A stretch of DNA of 42,629 nucleotides, from positions 1 to 42,629 of the IMG/VR virus record IMGVR_UViG_3300025423_000038. One strand, written 5' to 3'. Each line of letters opens with the position of its first letter. Positions within the stretch are counted from its first letter, which is position 1. Below are positions 32,387-39,944 of the stretch, piece by piece. The translations under genes and the position numbers were made by a program. The notes beneath the pieces were generated by a model. It saw only the letters and a list, made by a program, of their open reading frames with translations, did no database searches and was not told the DNA's origin. The DNA is from a virus.

Positions 32387-33537
32387 TACTCCAATTCAAA
32401 ACGAACTACTTCACCGTACGGAGGGGTCTCATCGGAACTAACACACCATACTGTTGGGAAGTCGGGAGCTTGAGTATATGAATCATACGCATCGGTAAGT
32501 GTAACAACTACGCATGGGTTAATACCTGCTTTCTCAAGATAGTCAAAGCCTGCCTCCATACATGTACCACCACCTGAGTAGAAGTTGATATTGACCTCCT
32601 CACCCTTCTCGAATATCTCATGCTTGATAACCTGTGTATCGGTATAGATGACATGAACCTTCTCTGGTGTGCACTGCTCGGTAATCTTCTTGATATGTCC
32701 GTTGTAGTACTCAATCTCCTTATGAGACACTGAACCAGACACATCTATCTGATATACAACTTCGCCCATTGATGGCGACCGAGCAGTACTAGGCATGTAC
32801 ATACCCTGACCAATAAACCTACGATTAGGTCTTGCCCAACTGTAATCACTGCTAGTCATGTCGACCATATAACGCTCAAGGATATCATACCAAGGAGTCT
32901 TGACATTGATAAAGTCTGCAACAAAATCTGCTAACGCAGCGGGTAAGTTACCTCTAGCCTTGGCTACCTGAGCGGCTTCTGCTACATCTACCTTGGTCTG
33001 TGCTTCTATCTCTTTGATCTCGGACTCACTAAGCGGACCGCCCTCGTCTAGTACATCGCTACCCATACCGTCACCGTCCATAGGGTTATTACCGCCACCA
33101 CCTTCACCTTCTCCTTCACCATCACCATCTCCGTCATTGTCTGGTAACTCATTGTAGATTTGATCAGTAGTCTTGTCCTTAGAGCCAGGTAGGTTGACAG
33201 TCTTAGGTATACGCTCACCAACATTACATGTATCTAGTGTGTCGTTAATCCATGCATCACCTGCATAGTTCCACTTACCATGGTCACGCTGACCTCGTCT
33301 TGTAGCATGTTGTGCAATGACATGACCTACCTCGTGGGCTAAGCCCCATACAATCTGTGGCACAGTTAATGACTCAATAAAGTCTGGGTTGTAGTAGATA
33401 GTACCTCGTGCGTTGACTGCTAGTGTCGGTATATCCTTACGTGCAACAAGGGGTCGTTTGTATAAAATACTGGCAAAGAACGGATGGTCTAAGCCGATGG
33501 CTACTTTTGCTTTGTCCAACTTACTCACTGTCTTCAT
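32386..33537 (-). CDS. VWA-like metallopeptidase (DUF2201 type)
   Basis: A 383-residue protein. The ATG at 33,537 is used (GAGG 9 nt upstream; the longer frame runs back into the preceding gene). N-terminal half: a zincin helix GLAHEVGHVIAQH (H68, E69, H72) followed by NYAGDAWINDTL. A flexible acidic linker of Gly, Asp and Glu (133-163) leads to a VWA-like domain with the MIDAS motif QIDVSGSVS (D265, S267, S269), SGGGTCMEAG and a final VVTLTDAYDS. This is the DUF2201 fusion of peptidase and VWA domain. It lies with a MoxR ATPase and a DUF3150-like gene, as in bacterial MoxR-VWA chaperone pairs. Substrate unknown. Confidence 0.85.
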   Translation of the reverse strand: MKTVSKLDKAKVAIGLDHPFFASILYKRPLVARKDIPTLAVNARGTIYYNPDFIESLTVPQIVWGLAHEVGHVIAQHATRRGQRDHGKWNYAGDAWINDTLDTCNVGERIPKTVNLPGSKDKTTDQIYNELPDNDGDGDGEGEGEGGGGNNPMDGDGMGSDVLDEGGPLSESEIKEIEAQTKVDVAEAAQVAKARGNLPAALADFVADFINVKTPWYDILERYMVDMTSSDYSWARPNRRFIGQGMYMPSTARSPSMGEVVYQIDVSGSVSHKEIEYYNGHIKKITEQCTPEKVHVIYTDTQVIKHEIFEKGEEVNINFYSGGGTCMEAGFDYLEKAGINPCVVVTLTDAYDSYTQAPDFPTVWCVSSDETPPYGEVVRFELE

Positions 33538-33880
33538 TGTATATATCCTCGTATGTGTATTCAAATATTCCTGTGTGATTGATGTTGTAGTCGATACTTA
33601 CTAAGATGTCCCAGTCACCATCACAAGTAAAAGACTTTCCAATTTCTAATGATTCAAGTTCCTCCTTACTATCGATTATGTAATGGACATCACCTTGATA
33701 ATAGTCTTCCGTATCATCCATCCATGATTGATATCCTCCTCTAATAACTCCTACATACCCGCTTTTTACATCTGCATCATCTTTATGGTCGTAATATTCA
33801 ACTTTAAAATAGTCTAGAACAATCGTTCTCGTACCTTCCATGCGGAATAAAACTCTATCTGTTATCTCTTCATCGGTCAC
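33521..33880 (-). CDS. Hypothetical acidic protein
   Basis: A 119-residue acidic, Tyr-rich protein (FKVEYYDHKDDADVKSGYVG, then DTEDYYQGDVHYII) with a C-terminal beta-rich part. It overlaps the DUF3150-like gene upstream by 4 nt and the peptidase gene downstream by 17 nt. It resembles in style the small protein at 35,510-35,815 (both begin MTDEE/MTDEQ and are acidic), but homology is not clear. Confidence 0.5.
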   Translation of the reverse strand: MTDEEITDRVLFRMEGTRTIVLDYFKVEYYDHKDDADVKSGYVGVIRGGYQSWMDDTEDYYQGDVHYIIDSKEELESLEIGKSFTCDGDWDILVSIDYNINHTGIFEYTYEDIYNEDSE

Positions 33881-34743
33881 ATTAGTCCTTTCATTTTGTT
33901 GGCGATGGCTTCTAACTTCTTGTGGGCTGATTCCCTAACAACTGGTGATTCTCTGAGTGAGTCCTTGTGCTGATCAAATACTACGATGGCTGATGATAGG
34001 TTCTTGATTGCCTCATCTAACGCAGGGTCATCATCGATATTTAACTTCCTTGCTCGCTCTAGTCCATCCAATACATTCTCGATGGCACTGTTCCTAAACA
34101 CTGATTCCTTCTCTCCGATCTCTATACTCAACTTGGCTACTAACTTATTAAGTGGCTCAAGCATACTCATTACAGTGTCACGTCGTGCTACCTTACCAGC
34201 TTCCTTGATAGACTCTTGGAAGCCCAACTTATCTTCCTCACTTAGGTCATATAGGAAGTGACTCTGGTCTGGTAGTGGAGCGAAGCGTAATGAATAACCC
34301 ATGCAACTACGGAACTCCTCTGCTGTTGGATAGTCCTCTACCTTTGCTCTCGATGTGACCTGATTCTTTGAGCGATACATGATATCAAGTTGTACATAGT
34401 TGTTGTAGTTAGGCATCTCCTTGTCGAGCAGTGAGTCTACATAGTTAATACGCTGACGCATCTCATGTGTATATTCCATATAGTTGTTGTTCGGGAGGAT
34501 CCTGGGACCCTTGTCGATGTACCCCAATGTGTTCTTCTTGTGGAAGATATAGATACTTGAGTGTTCTTGCATGATACGGTTGATCGGGTTGTTGGGGTCT
34601 CTGAACAACTTACTGTTGACTATAAGACTTGTGTCGTCCATCTGATTCTGAATGATTGCCTCTGCTACTGCATCTCGCTTGGTTAAGTTCGCCTTACGCA
34701 TGGTAAGTTTAACAAGCATCGCCTTCTCGTTTAGTTGTTTCAT
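33877..34743 (-). CDS. DUF3150-like partner of the MoxR/VWA set
   Basis: A 288-residue helical protein. The N-terminal part has MLVKLTMRKANLTKRDAVAE and the C-terminal half is a long coiled coil (residues 190-287, with LEPLNKLVAKLSIEIGEKES and LDEAIKNLSSAIVVFDQHKD). It lies between the VWA-metallopeptidase and MoxR genes, where many phages have a DUF3150-type protein of similar size. The assignment is mostly by context. It may be the effector or adaptor of the chaperone pair. Its start lies within the repeated 15-nt initiation sequence. Confidence 0.55.
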   Translation of the reverse strand: MKQLNEKAMLVKLTMRKANLTKRDAVAEAIIQNQMDDTSLIVNSKLFRDPNNPINRIMQEHSSIYIFHKKNTLGYIDKGPRILPNNNYMEYTHEMRQRINYVDSLLDKEMPNYNNYVQLDIMYRSKNQVTSRAKVEDYPTAEEFRSCMGYSLRFAPLPDQSHFLYDLSEEDKLGFQESIKEAGKVARRDTVMSMLEPLNKLVAKLSIEIGEKESVFRNSAIENVLDGLERARKLNIDDDPALDEAIKNLSSAIVVFDQHKDSLRESPVVRESAHKKLEAIANKMKGLM

Positions 34744-34754
34744 AGTGCATCCTA

Positions 34755-34928
34755 TTAGTTAGTGATTGTTTGAGTAACTGAAAACCCGTCTTTCTCAGCT
34801 AGATATACATCTACCTCGTATTGTTTCTTCGCCTTGAATTCTTTTGCGGCAATCTTCTGTGCTTGATAACTGGTAGTCGCACATACCTCTACTCTTTTAC
34901 CTTTGTATATTGCTATGTATACATTCAT
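34755..34928 (-). CDS. Small conserved phage protein, 57 aa
   Basis: A 57-residue frame with an ATGA overlap at its start (34,925-34,928) and the repeated AGGATGCACT site. Product: MNVYIAIYKGKRVEVCATTS, then YQAQKIAAKEFKAKKQYEVD and VYLAEKDG. The pattern K-G-K-R-V-E-V...T-S-Y-x-A-Q-x-x-A-A-x-x-F-x-A-K-K...V-x-L-A is common in small proteins of unrelated phages, from memory. A small alpha/beta fold is likely. Function unknown. Confidence 0.7.
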   Translation of the reverse strand: MNVYIAIYKGKRVEVCATTSYQAQKIAAKEFKAKKQYEVDVYLAEKDGFSVTQTITN

Positions 34929-35116
34929 AGTGCATCCTTGTTTAGTTTGAGTTTGATAACATCTTTCTGTTTCATTATTTGTATATCTTTAAGGGTTCGC
35001 AATGCTTCATCAACATCTTTCACCTCTTGCAATTCTTCTTCGGAATCAGCGTATTGTTCTTCAGACTCTAGCCAATTCTCTAATAAATCTATCGCTTTGT
35101 TTGTAGGTAAGTTCAT
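34925..35116 (-). CDS. Small hypothetical protein
   Basis: A 63-residue acidic helical protein (IDLLENWLESEEQYADSEEE, then DVDEALRTLKDIQIM). It ends KDAL because its last codons overlap the repeated initiation site of the next gene. Coupled by ATGA on both sides. Confidence 0.55.
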   Translation of the reverse strand: MNLPTNKAIDLLENWLESEEQYADSEEELQEVKDVDEALRTLKDIQIMKQKDVIKLKLNKDAL

Positions 35117-35328
35117 AGTGCATCCTTATGTCTAATGGTTACAGTTCTACCGTCATTATCGTTATTTCTTACTACCATCGTTGCCTTACCGTCATGTAAA
35201 TCAAGGAATACTTGTGCTATAAATGTTGCTTCATCTTTGCTATTCTCTTTCTCTTGGTGCCACAGATACGTCATGGCTACTGCATATAGCCCTAAGAATA
35301 TCTCTGCTACTGATATGGATATATCCAT
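35113..35328 (-). CDS. Small membrane-anchored protein
   Basis: A 71-residue protein with an N-terminal hydrophobic helix (about residues 4-22, ISVAEIFLGLYAVAMTYLW) and a charged C-terminal domain ending RTVTIRHKDAL. The final KDAL is dictated by the repeated initiation site for the next gene. Its ATG abuts the upstream stop. Confidence 0.55.
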   Translation of the reverse strand: MDISISVAEIFLGLYAVAMTYLWHQEKENSKDEATFIAQVFLDLHDGKATMVVRNNDNDGRTVTIRHKDAL

Positions 35329-35517
35329 TTACTCCCCCTTAACTATGATTTTTTGTTCGATTAAATTATTCATCGCAATCATACCTTTGCTATATCCTAT
35401 ACAGAATGCCTCCATTATTTCAGGGCTATGTTGATAACCCTGTTCTTCTAAAAACTTGTCATACTCTGCCTCAATTACTCCTTCTATAAATTTCTGCATC
35501 AATTCTAATTTATCCAT
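35329..35517 (-). CDS. Small hypothetical protein
   Basis: A 62-residue helical protein (LELMQKFIEGVIEAEYDKFL, then MEAFCIGYSKGMIAMNNLIE). It overlaps the upstream gene by 8 nt and its stop abuts the next ATG. Not recognised. Confidence 0.5.
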   Translation of the reverse strand: MDKLELMQKFIEGVIEAEYDKFLEEQGYQHSPEIMEAFCIGYSKGMIAMNNLIEQKIIVKGE

Positions 35518-35815
35518 TACTCTCTCTCTCCCATAAGGTTATTTCTTCTTCCCATCCGTAAGTTACTACTCCTGCTGCATCTCTCTTGCCAGTCTTAATT
35601 ACTTCTGTAGTATGTGTATGAAATGTTTCTCCTTCTTCACATATATTGTTGTAGTCAACTTCCATATCGTTATACTTCTCGTGTGCTTCTTCTTTACTGT
35701 ATGCATCTATCTCAACGGAGTAGTAAATGGTCTGTGCTGCGTACATCCTAAACCGTCTAGGTTCTCCATCGAGACGACTGCTTACTGCTTTAACTATTTC
35801 CTGTTCGTCAGTCAT
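35510..35815 (-). CDS. Hypothetical phage protein
   Basis: A 101-residue protein. After a short acidic helix it has an ARMYAAQTIYYSVEIDAYSKE-like segment (actual residues from 22: FRMYAAQTIYYSVEIDAYSK), typical of small phage domains that alternate a beta strand with an A-x-S-x-E-E-A helix. It ends with an acidic aromatic tail (YGWEEEITLWERE). It lies 13 nt after the MoxR gene. Function unknown. Confidence 0.5.
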   Translation of the reverse strand: MTDEQEIVKAVSSRLDGEPRRFRMYAAQTIYYSVEIDAYSKEEAHEKYNDMEVDYNNICEEGETFHTHTTEVIKTGKRDAAGVVTYGWEEEITLWERESNG

Positions 35816-35828
35816 CTCGATACCTTTC

Positions 35829-36833
35829 TTAGAACAACACGCTTGAGTTCTTTACTGCCCACTGTGTGAACGCTTTGGTCTGCTTGATCTCTGGCTTGAG
35901 CTTCATGGCATCGGAGATACACATCACGTTGAACTCTGGAGGCATACGATTAACGAACTCGATAGCACGATCGAAGTTGTCCTTATTGATACGGTGAGCC
36001 AACGCACCAGTTAACGCATACAACACATCCATCTTGGTCGGCACTTCTGCCTTGCTAGGGTGCATCATAATTTCGTCAGGGTTGGGTAACTCATCGAACA
36101 GTCTACAGAACGCAGTGAACGGAGCAGCCGCACCCTCGCCAACATCGCCTGCCACATTGGTAAAGTACAAGTCAGACCGAAGTGTCGATGGAATCTGTGC
36201 GGCACGAGCCCACGCTCTAGGGGTTGGAGATACTCTAGCATTGGCATCGAAGGCACTGAGTAAGTCAGGTTTGAATCGTAAGAACGACACTACCTTAGCA
36301 ACAGTATCATCGGGCAAGTTGTCGATCGCCCAGTCACACCAGTCGTCTAATGAGACATCGAAGTCAAGGATACGCATGCGGTTGGCAAGTTTGGTTGATA
36401 GTCTGTAAGCACCCGACTTATCTTCTGTACGATTACCACTGGCGATGACGTAGGTCTCTGATGATAGGTTCAATTCCCCAACTCTGCCGTCGTAAATAAG
36501 ACCACAACACGCATTCTGCATCTGCGGTGAACAGTCAGTCAACTCCTCGATAACTAGAAGATTACGACCATACTCCAACTGCGCTAGGTCATCGGGCTTC
36601 TTCCACCGTGTAGTCTCACCTGCATTGGATGGTGTACCTAACAGATCTACTGGGTCACGGAGTGATGCATTAAACTCAATAACCTTTTCGAATTTAAGTT
36701 CACGACCGATGTCACGGGCTAAGTCTGACTTACCACCACCTGGAGCACCGAGTAATAGAAACGCTGGATGCTTACGACCATGTGAACTGCTGAACTGTGA
36801 AACAATTGATTCTTTGATATCTGAGTATTTCAT
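35829..36833 (-). CDS. MoxR-like AAA+ ATPase
   Basis: A 334-residue AAA+ protein: Walker A GAPGGGKSD (29-37), NASLRDPVDLLGTPS after it, Walker B NLLVIEEL (91-98), sensor 1 region TYVIASGNRTED (133-144), an arginine-containing RLSTKLANRM segment and a helical C-terminal lid. The DPVDLLGxP loop is typical of MoxR/CbbQ-type proteins. These act with VWA-domain partners to remodel protein complexes, which fits the VWA-metallopeptidase and the DUF3150-like genes downstream. In phages the set is widespread but its target is unknown. Confidence 0.85.
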   Translation of the reverse strand: MKYSDIKESIVSQFSSSHGRKHPAFLLLGAPGGGKSDLARDIGRELKFEKVIEFNASLRDPVDLLGTPSNAGETTRWKKPDDLAQLEYGRNLLVIEELTDCSPQMQNACCGLIYDGRVGELNLSSETYVIASGNRTEDKSGAYRLSTKLANRMRILDFDVSLDDWCDWAIDNLPDDTVAKVVSFLRFKPDLLSAFDANARVSPTPRAWARAAQIPSTLRSDLYFTNVAGDVGEGAAAPFTAFCRLFDELPNPDEIMMHPSKAEVPTKMDVLYALTGALAHRINKDNFDRAIEFVNRMPPEFNVMCISDAMKLKPEIKQTKAFTQWAVKNSSVLF

Positions 36834-36847
36834 GTGTGTTACCTTTC

Positions 36848-37120
36848 TTAGTCTATGTTGGGGTTAAATGTATCTGATGTGCCATGTGTATCTACTGAGA
36901 TATCTCTGTATTCTTTGATATCTAGTCGTGATAATCTTTTTCTTAACTTCCTTAGTGCTTCTGCTTCGATCTGCCTAACTCGTTCCCTACTGCATCCTAA
37001 AACCACCGAAATTTCTTCGAGGGACATGCCTCCTTCTCCTGTTACGTTAATAAAAGATTTCATGCGTTTGTGCCACTGTTCTAAACTTTCTTCCACTGGC
37101 GGTTTCTTTTTGTATGCCAT
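36848..37120 (-). CDS. Sigma-70 region 4-like DNA-binding protein
   Basis: A 90-residue protein whose middle (residues 32-62) closely follows sigma-70 region 4: MSLEEISVVLGCSRERVRQI, then EAEALRKLRKRL. The -RERVRQIE- recognition helix is the part that reads the -35 element in host sigma factors. The other sigma regions are absent. The protein could redirect or compete with host sigma factors, or simply use the HTH for DNA binding. It is coupled by TAATG to the gene upstream and precedes MoxR. Confidence 0.75.
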   Translation of the reverse strand: MAYKKKPPVEESLEQWHKRMKSFINVTGEGGMSLEEISVVLGCSRERVRQIEAEALRKLRKRLSRLDIKEYRDISVDTHGTSDTFNPNID

Positions 37121-37386
37121 TAATCTTCATCCTCCTCACCGTCATACGTTCCTGTAAAGTCTTCTTCTGCTAAGACTGGTTGTTTTAATGCTTTGCTTAA
37201 CCGTTCTACCATACCTTGTAACTCTTCGATTGTGTCGCCAGTCATGTGTGGCTCGCAGTGTGCGTATGGTTCGTTAGTTTTGCTATTGTAATATACTTCA
37301 GCGAACTGGAAGTAAGACTCTTTTACAATCTCTCCGTCTGATTCAAACTCGATGTCAGTTTTGATTACTCTGTGGTTCCAATGCAT
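37120..37386 (-). CDS. Conserved small phage protein
   Basis: An 88-residue protein starting MHWNHRVIKTDIEFESDGEI, with FQFAEVYYNSKTNEPYAH and DTIEELQGMVERLSKALKQP. The order M-x-W-N-x-R-V, EVYYxxxxxP, DTxEEL and ALxxPVL is that of a family common to many phages and some bacteria, function unknown. RBS AAGGAG, 6-7 nt before the ATG. It ends with an acidic tail. Confidence 0.65.
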   Translation of the reverse strand: MHWNHRVIKTDIEFESDGEIVKESYFQFAEVYYNSKTNEPYAHCEPHMTGDTIEELQGMVERLSKALKQPVLAEEDFTGTYDGEEDED

Positions 37387-37387
37387 G

Positions 37388-37771
37388 TCATGCTCCTTGT
37401 GTGGTTGGTTGATGTGTTGATGATAGGTCTGCTTGCTCTTTGTCTACTGTATATCCACGATTCATCCATACTTTCATGGTCATGTTCTCGAACCAATCCT
37501 GCACTGTGGGGATACGACCACCACAATCTTCTTTTACATGTTGCTCAAGAATCATACGGACGGGGACTTTCTTACCGCCCGTAACTGTGATGGTCTTACC
37601 GAACTTCTCTTCTCCTTGGAATATACCTAGTGAGTGGTGCTTGAGGGCTCGGTGTCGTGCATCTGCAAAGTGTGCCTTTGTGTCGTCCATCCAATCGTGC
37701 AATGGTTGATAGTCTTCTACTTCTCCACCCCATAGTTTGACTGAGGTTAATGAGTGATGGTATGGGTTCAT
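37388..37771 (-). CDS. Conserved phage protein, DUF6915-like
   Basis: A 127-residue protein starting MNPYHHSLTSVKLWGGEVED. It has DWMDDTKAHFADARHRALKH, then HSLGIFQGEEKFG and EQHVKEDCGGRIPTVQDWF. The His-rich central motif (KAHFADxRHRALxHHSxGIF) and the EQHVxED...IPTxxDW end match the family recalled as DUF6915. The conserved His/Asp/Glu residues suggest a metal site, but no activity is established. It has an ATGA overlap with the upstream gene. Confidence 0.72.
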   Translation of the reverse strand: MNPYHHSLTSVKLWGGEVEDYQPLHDWMDDTKAHFADARHRALKHHSLGIFQGEEKFGKTITVTGGKKVPVRMILEQHVKEDCGGRIPTVQDWFENMTMKVWMNRGYTVDKEQADLSSTHQPTTQGA

Positions 37772-38037
37772 CTGCCTTCCTTCTCTAAGGTTGCAATCAT
37801 ATGGTCAATCCATCTACGTCTGTACTCGTCTTGATAGTGGTATGTAAGGTGCGGACCTACTCCATTTTCATGGAGCCACTGAGTGACTGTACTGTGTGGA
37901 TGTATTAATTTTCGAATATATTTTTTTGCTCTTTCGCAAGAAGCCCAAGGTGCGTCTGCACGGTTAATCGCCCAACATACAAAATTAACGCTTTCCAAGT
38001 GTGGTTTCGCTTTCTTTAAAACCGTGCTTATCTTCAT
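37768..38037 (-). CDS. Conserved small phage protein
   Basis: An 89-residue protein (KISTVLKKAKPHLESVNFVC, then YIRKLIHPHSTVTQWLHENG and RRRWIDHMIATLE). The start and the R-x-x-W-I-D-H-M-I pattern are common among small phage proteins. Coupled by an ATGA overlap to the next gene. Function unknown. Confidence 0.6.
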   Translation of the reverse strand: MKISTVLKKAKPHLESVNFVCWAINRADAPWASCERAKKYIRKLIHPHSTVTQWLHENGVGPHLTYHYQDEYRRRWIDHMIATLEKEGR

Positions 38038-38310
38038 CTATATCCCTCCGTTCTCTAGTTCGCTGTCCCTTGCTTTGAGATAGTCCTTAACACTGCTGAG
38101 TAGTATGCGTCTATGCCCACCGAATGTGAGATAGTATTTAAATATGCCCTTGTCAGCCATCTTCTGAACCGTACCTAACGACAAGCCACACATAGTTGCT
38201 GCCTTTTTGGTTGTTATAAATACGTCTGTCACTTGCTCTACCTCCTTTATCGGTTCTTCTACATCTATTTTGTTTATTATGCTTATTAGTTTGTCTACCC
38301 AGTTACTCAT
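38038..38310 (-). CDS. Excisionase/MerR-like helix-turn-helix protein
   Basis: A 90-residue protein. The ATG at 38,310 is preferred (GGGGAG 7-8 nt upstream); the longer frame adds 27 residues from inside the upstream gene. Residues 31-80 match HTH_17 excisionase-type domains: FITTKKAATMCGLSLGTVQK, then MADKGIFKYYLTFGGHRRIL and VKDYLKA. The GGHRR wing is characteristic of this winged-helix group. It could act as a transcription regulator or an architectural factor. No integrase is in the window, so an excision role is not supported. Confidence 0.75.
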   Translation of the reverse strand: MSNWVDKLISIINKIDVEEPIKEVEQVTDVFITTKKAATMCGLSLGTVQKMADKGIFKYYLTFGGHRRILLSSVKDYLKARDSELENGGI

Positions 38311-38761
38311 CTTCAACTCCCCAATCGTCGTCGTTACTCTCAAACTCGTGGTGATCTGTCTCCATGTAATTAACTCCCACATCCATCTCAAACTTAGGCG
38401 GTGATTCTCTGAAGTCGATAGTCATATGACCCTGCCCCCCATCGTTGTTGTACCAGTCAAGGTTCGAATCTTCAAGCCAGTCAAGTGTAATCTGTTTAAG
38501 TACTTCATCGATGCCTATCGTCTTGACCTCGGTCTGCATCACCCACTCGTTGTCTCGCTTAACTCTATCCGTCTCTACCACCCACTCAATCATTTCTTTG
38601 TAGATTTCTACTCTGCCATTGTCGCTATCGAATGCAGCAATGTCCTCGATGTCTCCTGAATCACCGCCACCACTAAACTCAACACGAACTTCTTTGACAT
38701 TTAGTAACCTGAGTCGTGCTAGTAACTCGATCTTCTTGTCTCTGCTTGGGAATAATTTCAT
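38303..38761 (-). CDS. Conserved phage protein, DUF6878-like
   Basis: A 152-residue acidic protein: KEVRVEFSGGGDSGDIEDIA near residues 22-42, NNDGGQGHMTIDF near 104-117, then a C-terminal acidic tail with several His. The SGGGDSGxIE and DGGxGxxxID motifs match a common phage family (DUF6878 from memory). The conserved Gly/Asp loops suggest ligand or metal binding. Its start is in an ATGA overlap. Confidence 0.65.
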   Translation of the reverse strand: MKLFPSRDKKIELLARLRLLNVKEVRVEFSGGGDSGDIEDIAAFDSDNGRVEIYKEMIEWVVETDRVKRDNEWVMQTEVKTIGIDEVLKQITLDWLEDSNLDWYNNDGGQGHMTIDFRESPPKFEMDVGVNYMETDHHEFESNDDDWGVEDE

Positions 38762-39117
38762 ACTGTTGCTCCTTCTAGTCTGTTAGCGATATAGTTATTG
38801 AATCCGTAATACATGATGTCCATCAACTGAACTGCATTGAACCACTGGTGTATTTCAGCGTTAGGCCAAGCATATTTCTTATGTCGTTCAGTAGTTCGTG
38901 ATGATTTCTCATTGTTACCAAGCCATACTTCTGCTTCATAGTCATAGACAAACATGGGGTAATGCTCCCCATAAGAACAGACTACATAATAACTGCCTCT
39001 TTTCTCTCCATAAACTGTTTTATTGTTCGTCTCAAAATCGTGGTGCTTATCCACATGTGTACAGATGTCTGAGTTCTTGACACCTTTGTGTTTGATGAGA
39101 TTTGGTTTAACTTCCAT
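38758..39117 (-). CDS. Conserved phage protein
   Basis: A 119-residue protein with YVVCSYGEHYPMFVYDYEAE near residues 43-63 and LGNNEKSSRTTERHKKYAWP near 66-85. The pattern YVVxSYGxHxPMxVYD...W.GN..K.S.TT.RH is recalled from small phage proteins found in this type of gene cluster. Function unknown. Coupled to the next gene by ATGA. Confidence 0.65.
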   Translation of the reverse strand: MEVKPNLIKHKGVKNSDICTHVDKHHDFETNNKTVYGEKRGSYYVVCSYGEHYPMFVYDYEAEVWLGNNEKSSRTTERHKKYAWPNAEIHQWFNAVQLMDIMYYGFNNYIANRLEGATV

Positions 39118-39120
39118 GAG

Positions 39121-39627
39121 TTACTCTCCTTTTGGTTTAGCAGGTCTGCCTCTTTTCTTTGGTGTAGGCATCCCCTGTGGTTGCGGTTCTTTCTTTTTGA
39201 ATGGTCTGCCTCTTTTCTCTGGCGCAGGTTCGCCATCAGTCCAAAGTTTTAGTGCTTCATCTAATTTCTTTTTGAGGGTGGGTGTGTTGCTATCTTCTAG
39301 TTCTTTGATGAAGTTGGGCTTTCTGATAGGTGCTTCTGTTTTTTCTTCGTTGCTACCGTCAGTTTTACCTTTGACATACCCTGCGGCATACGCTTTCTTG
39401 CGTTCTTTCGCTACGTCTAACTCCCATGTTGCTAACGCTTCTCTGACTCCGAATTCTTTCCCTGCATCAAATGCATTTTTCGAAACTTTATCTATTCGTG
39501 CTTGCATGTTATCTGCATTTATGTTGTCCACTTCTTTCTTACCTTGTGCGTATCCTATGTCATATGCAGTGTTGTATCCTAGTTCAATACCCTTGTGTAA
39601 TGCGTCTAATGTTTCTGCTCTGCTCAT
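39121..39627 (-). CDS. Protein with two C-terminal AT-hook motifs
   Basis: The ATG at 39,627 is used because it overlaps the upstream stop (ATGA). The 168-residue product has an N-terminal helical domain with Gly-x-x-x-Gly spacing (IELGYNTAYDIGYAQGKKEV, then AYAAGYVKGKTDG). The C-terminus is basic and carries two AT-hook cores (EKRGRPFKKK and KKRGRPAKPK), which bind the minor groove of AT-rich DNA. Given the AT-rich genome and the AT-rich repeat region about 1.1 kb away, a DNA-organising or origin-binding role is possible but not shown. Confidence 0.65.
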   Translation of the reverse strand: MSRAETLDALHKGIELGYNTAYDIGYAQGKKEVDNINADNMQARIDKVSKNAFDAGKEFGVREALATWELDVAKERKKAYAAGYVKGKTDGSNEEKTEAPIRKPNFIKELEDSNTPTLKKKLDEALKLWTDGEPAPEKRGRPFKKKEPQPQGMPTPKKRGRPAKPKGE

Positions 39628-39944
39628 GCTGTCCACTCTTCCTTTGTTCCGTTGTTAAAATAAATACGTGTGTAACACTCACCCTCATCTACCCAATGGA
39701 TAGAACCACTAGCATCTTCAATAGGGTTATCACATGCATTACGCTCACTGACTTTGTACCATCTATCGCCACAACAATCGCAGTCTGACCCTGTGCTACA
39801 TCCGTTAAAGTAAATTCCATGGGTCTGTGCCTTAGTATTTGCCATGTCAGCATTTTCTGCCTCTATGAATACTTCAATGGTTACTTCGTCGTTGACGTAA
39901 AAAGAACCACCGCTATTGTTTTGTCTGAATTTATAGAATTTCAT
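39624..39944 (-). CDS. Conserved phage protein, DUF7296-like
   Basis: A 106-residue protein: MKFYKFRQNNSGGSFYVNDE, then TIEVFIEAENADMANTKAQT and IYFNGCSTGSDCDCCGDRWY. The start, the IEAxxxxxANxxA helix and the GxDCxCCGDRW motif match a very common phage family (DUF7296 from memory). The Cys cluster could bind zinc. Function unknown. Confidence 0.72.
   Translation of the reverse strand: MKFYKFRQNNSGGSFYVNDEVTIEVFIEAENADMANTKAQTHGIYFNGCSTGSDCDCCGDRWYKVSERNACDNPIEDASGSIHWVDEGECYTRIYFNNGTKEEWTA

Larger units (their letters stand above)
34739..35126 (-). repeat. 15-nt translation-initiation repeat (3 copies)
   Basis: The 15-mer TTCATAGTGCATCCT (plus strand; AGGATGCACTATGAA in the mRNA) occurs at 34,739-34,753, 34,924-34,938 and 35,112-35,126, each holding the AGGA ribosome binding site and ATG of one gene. 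In two cases the same bases code for the last residues of the upstream gene (KDAL and stop). The spacing is 185 and 188 nt. Confidence 0.9.

Noticed and set aside
38038-38310. Evidence of lysogeny from the excisionase-like protein
   Set aside because: No integrase, attachment site or CI-type repressor is visible in the window; such HTH proteins also occur in lytic phages.
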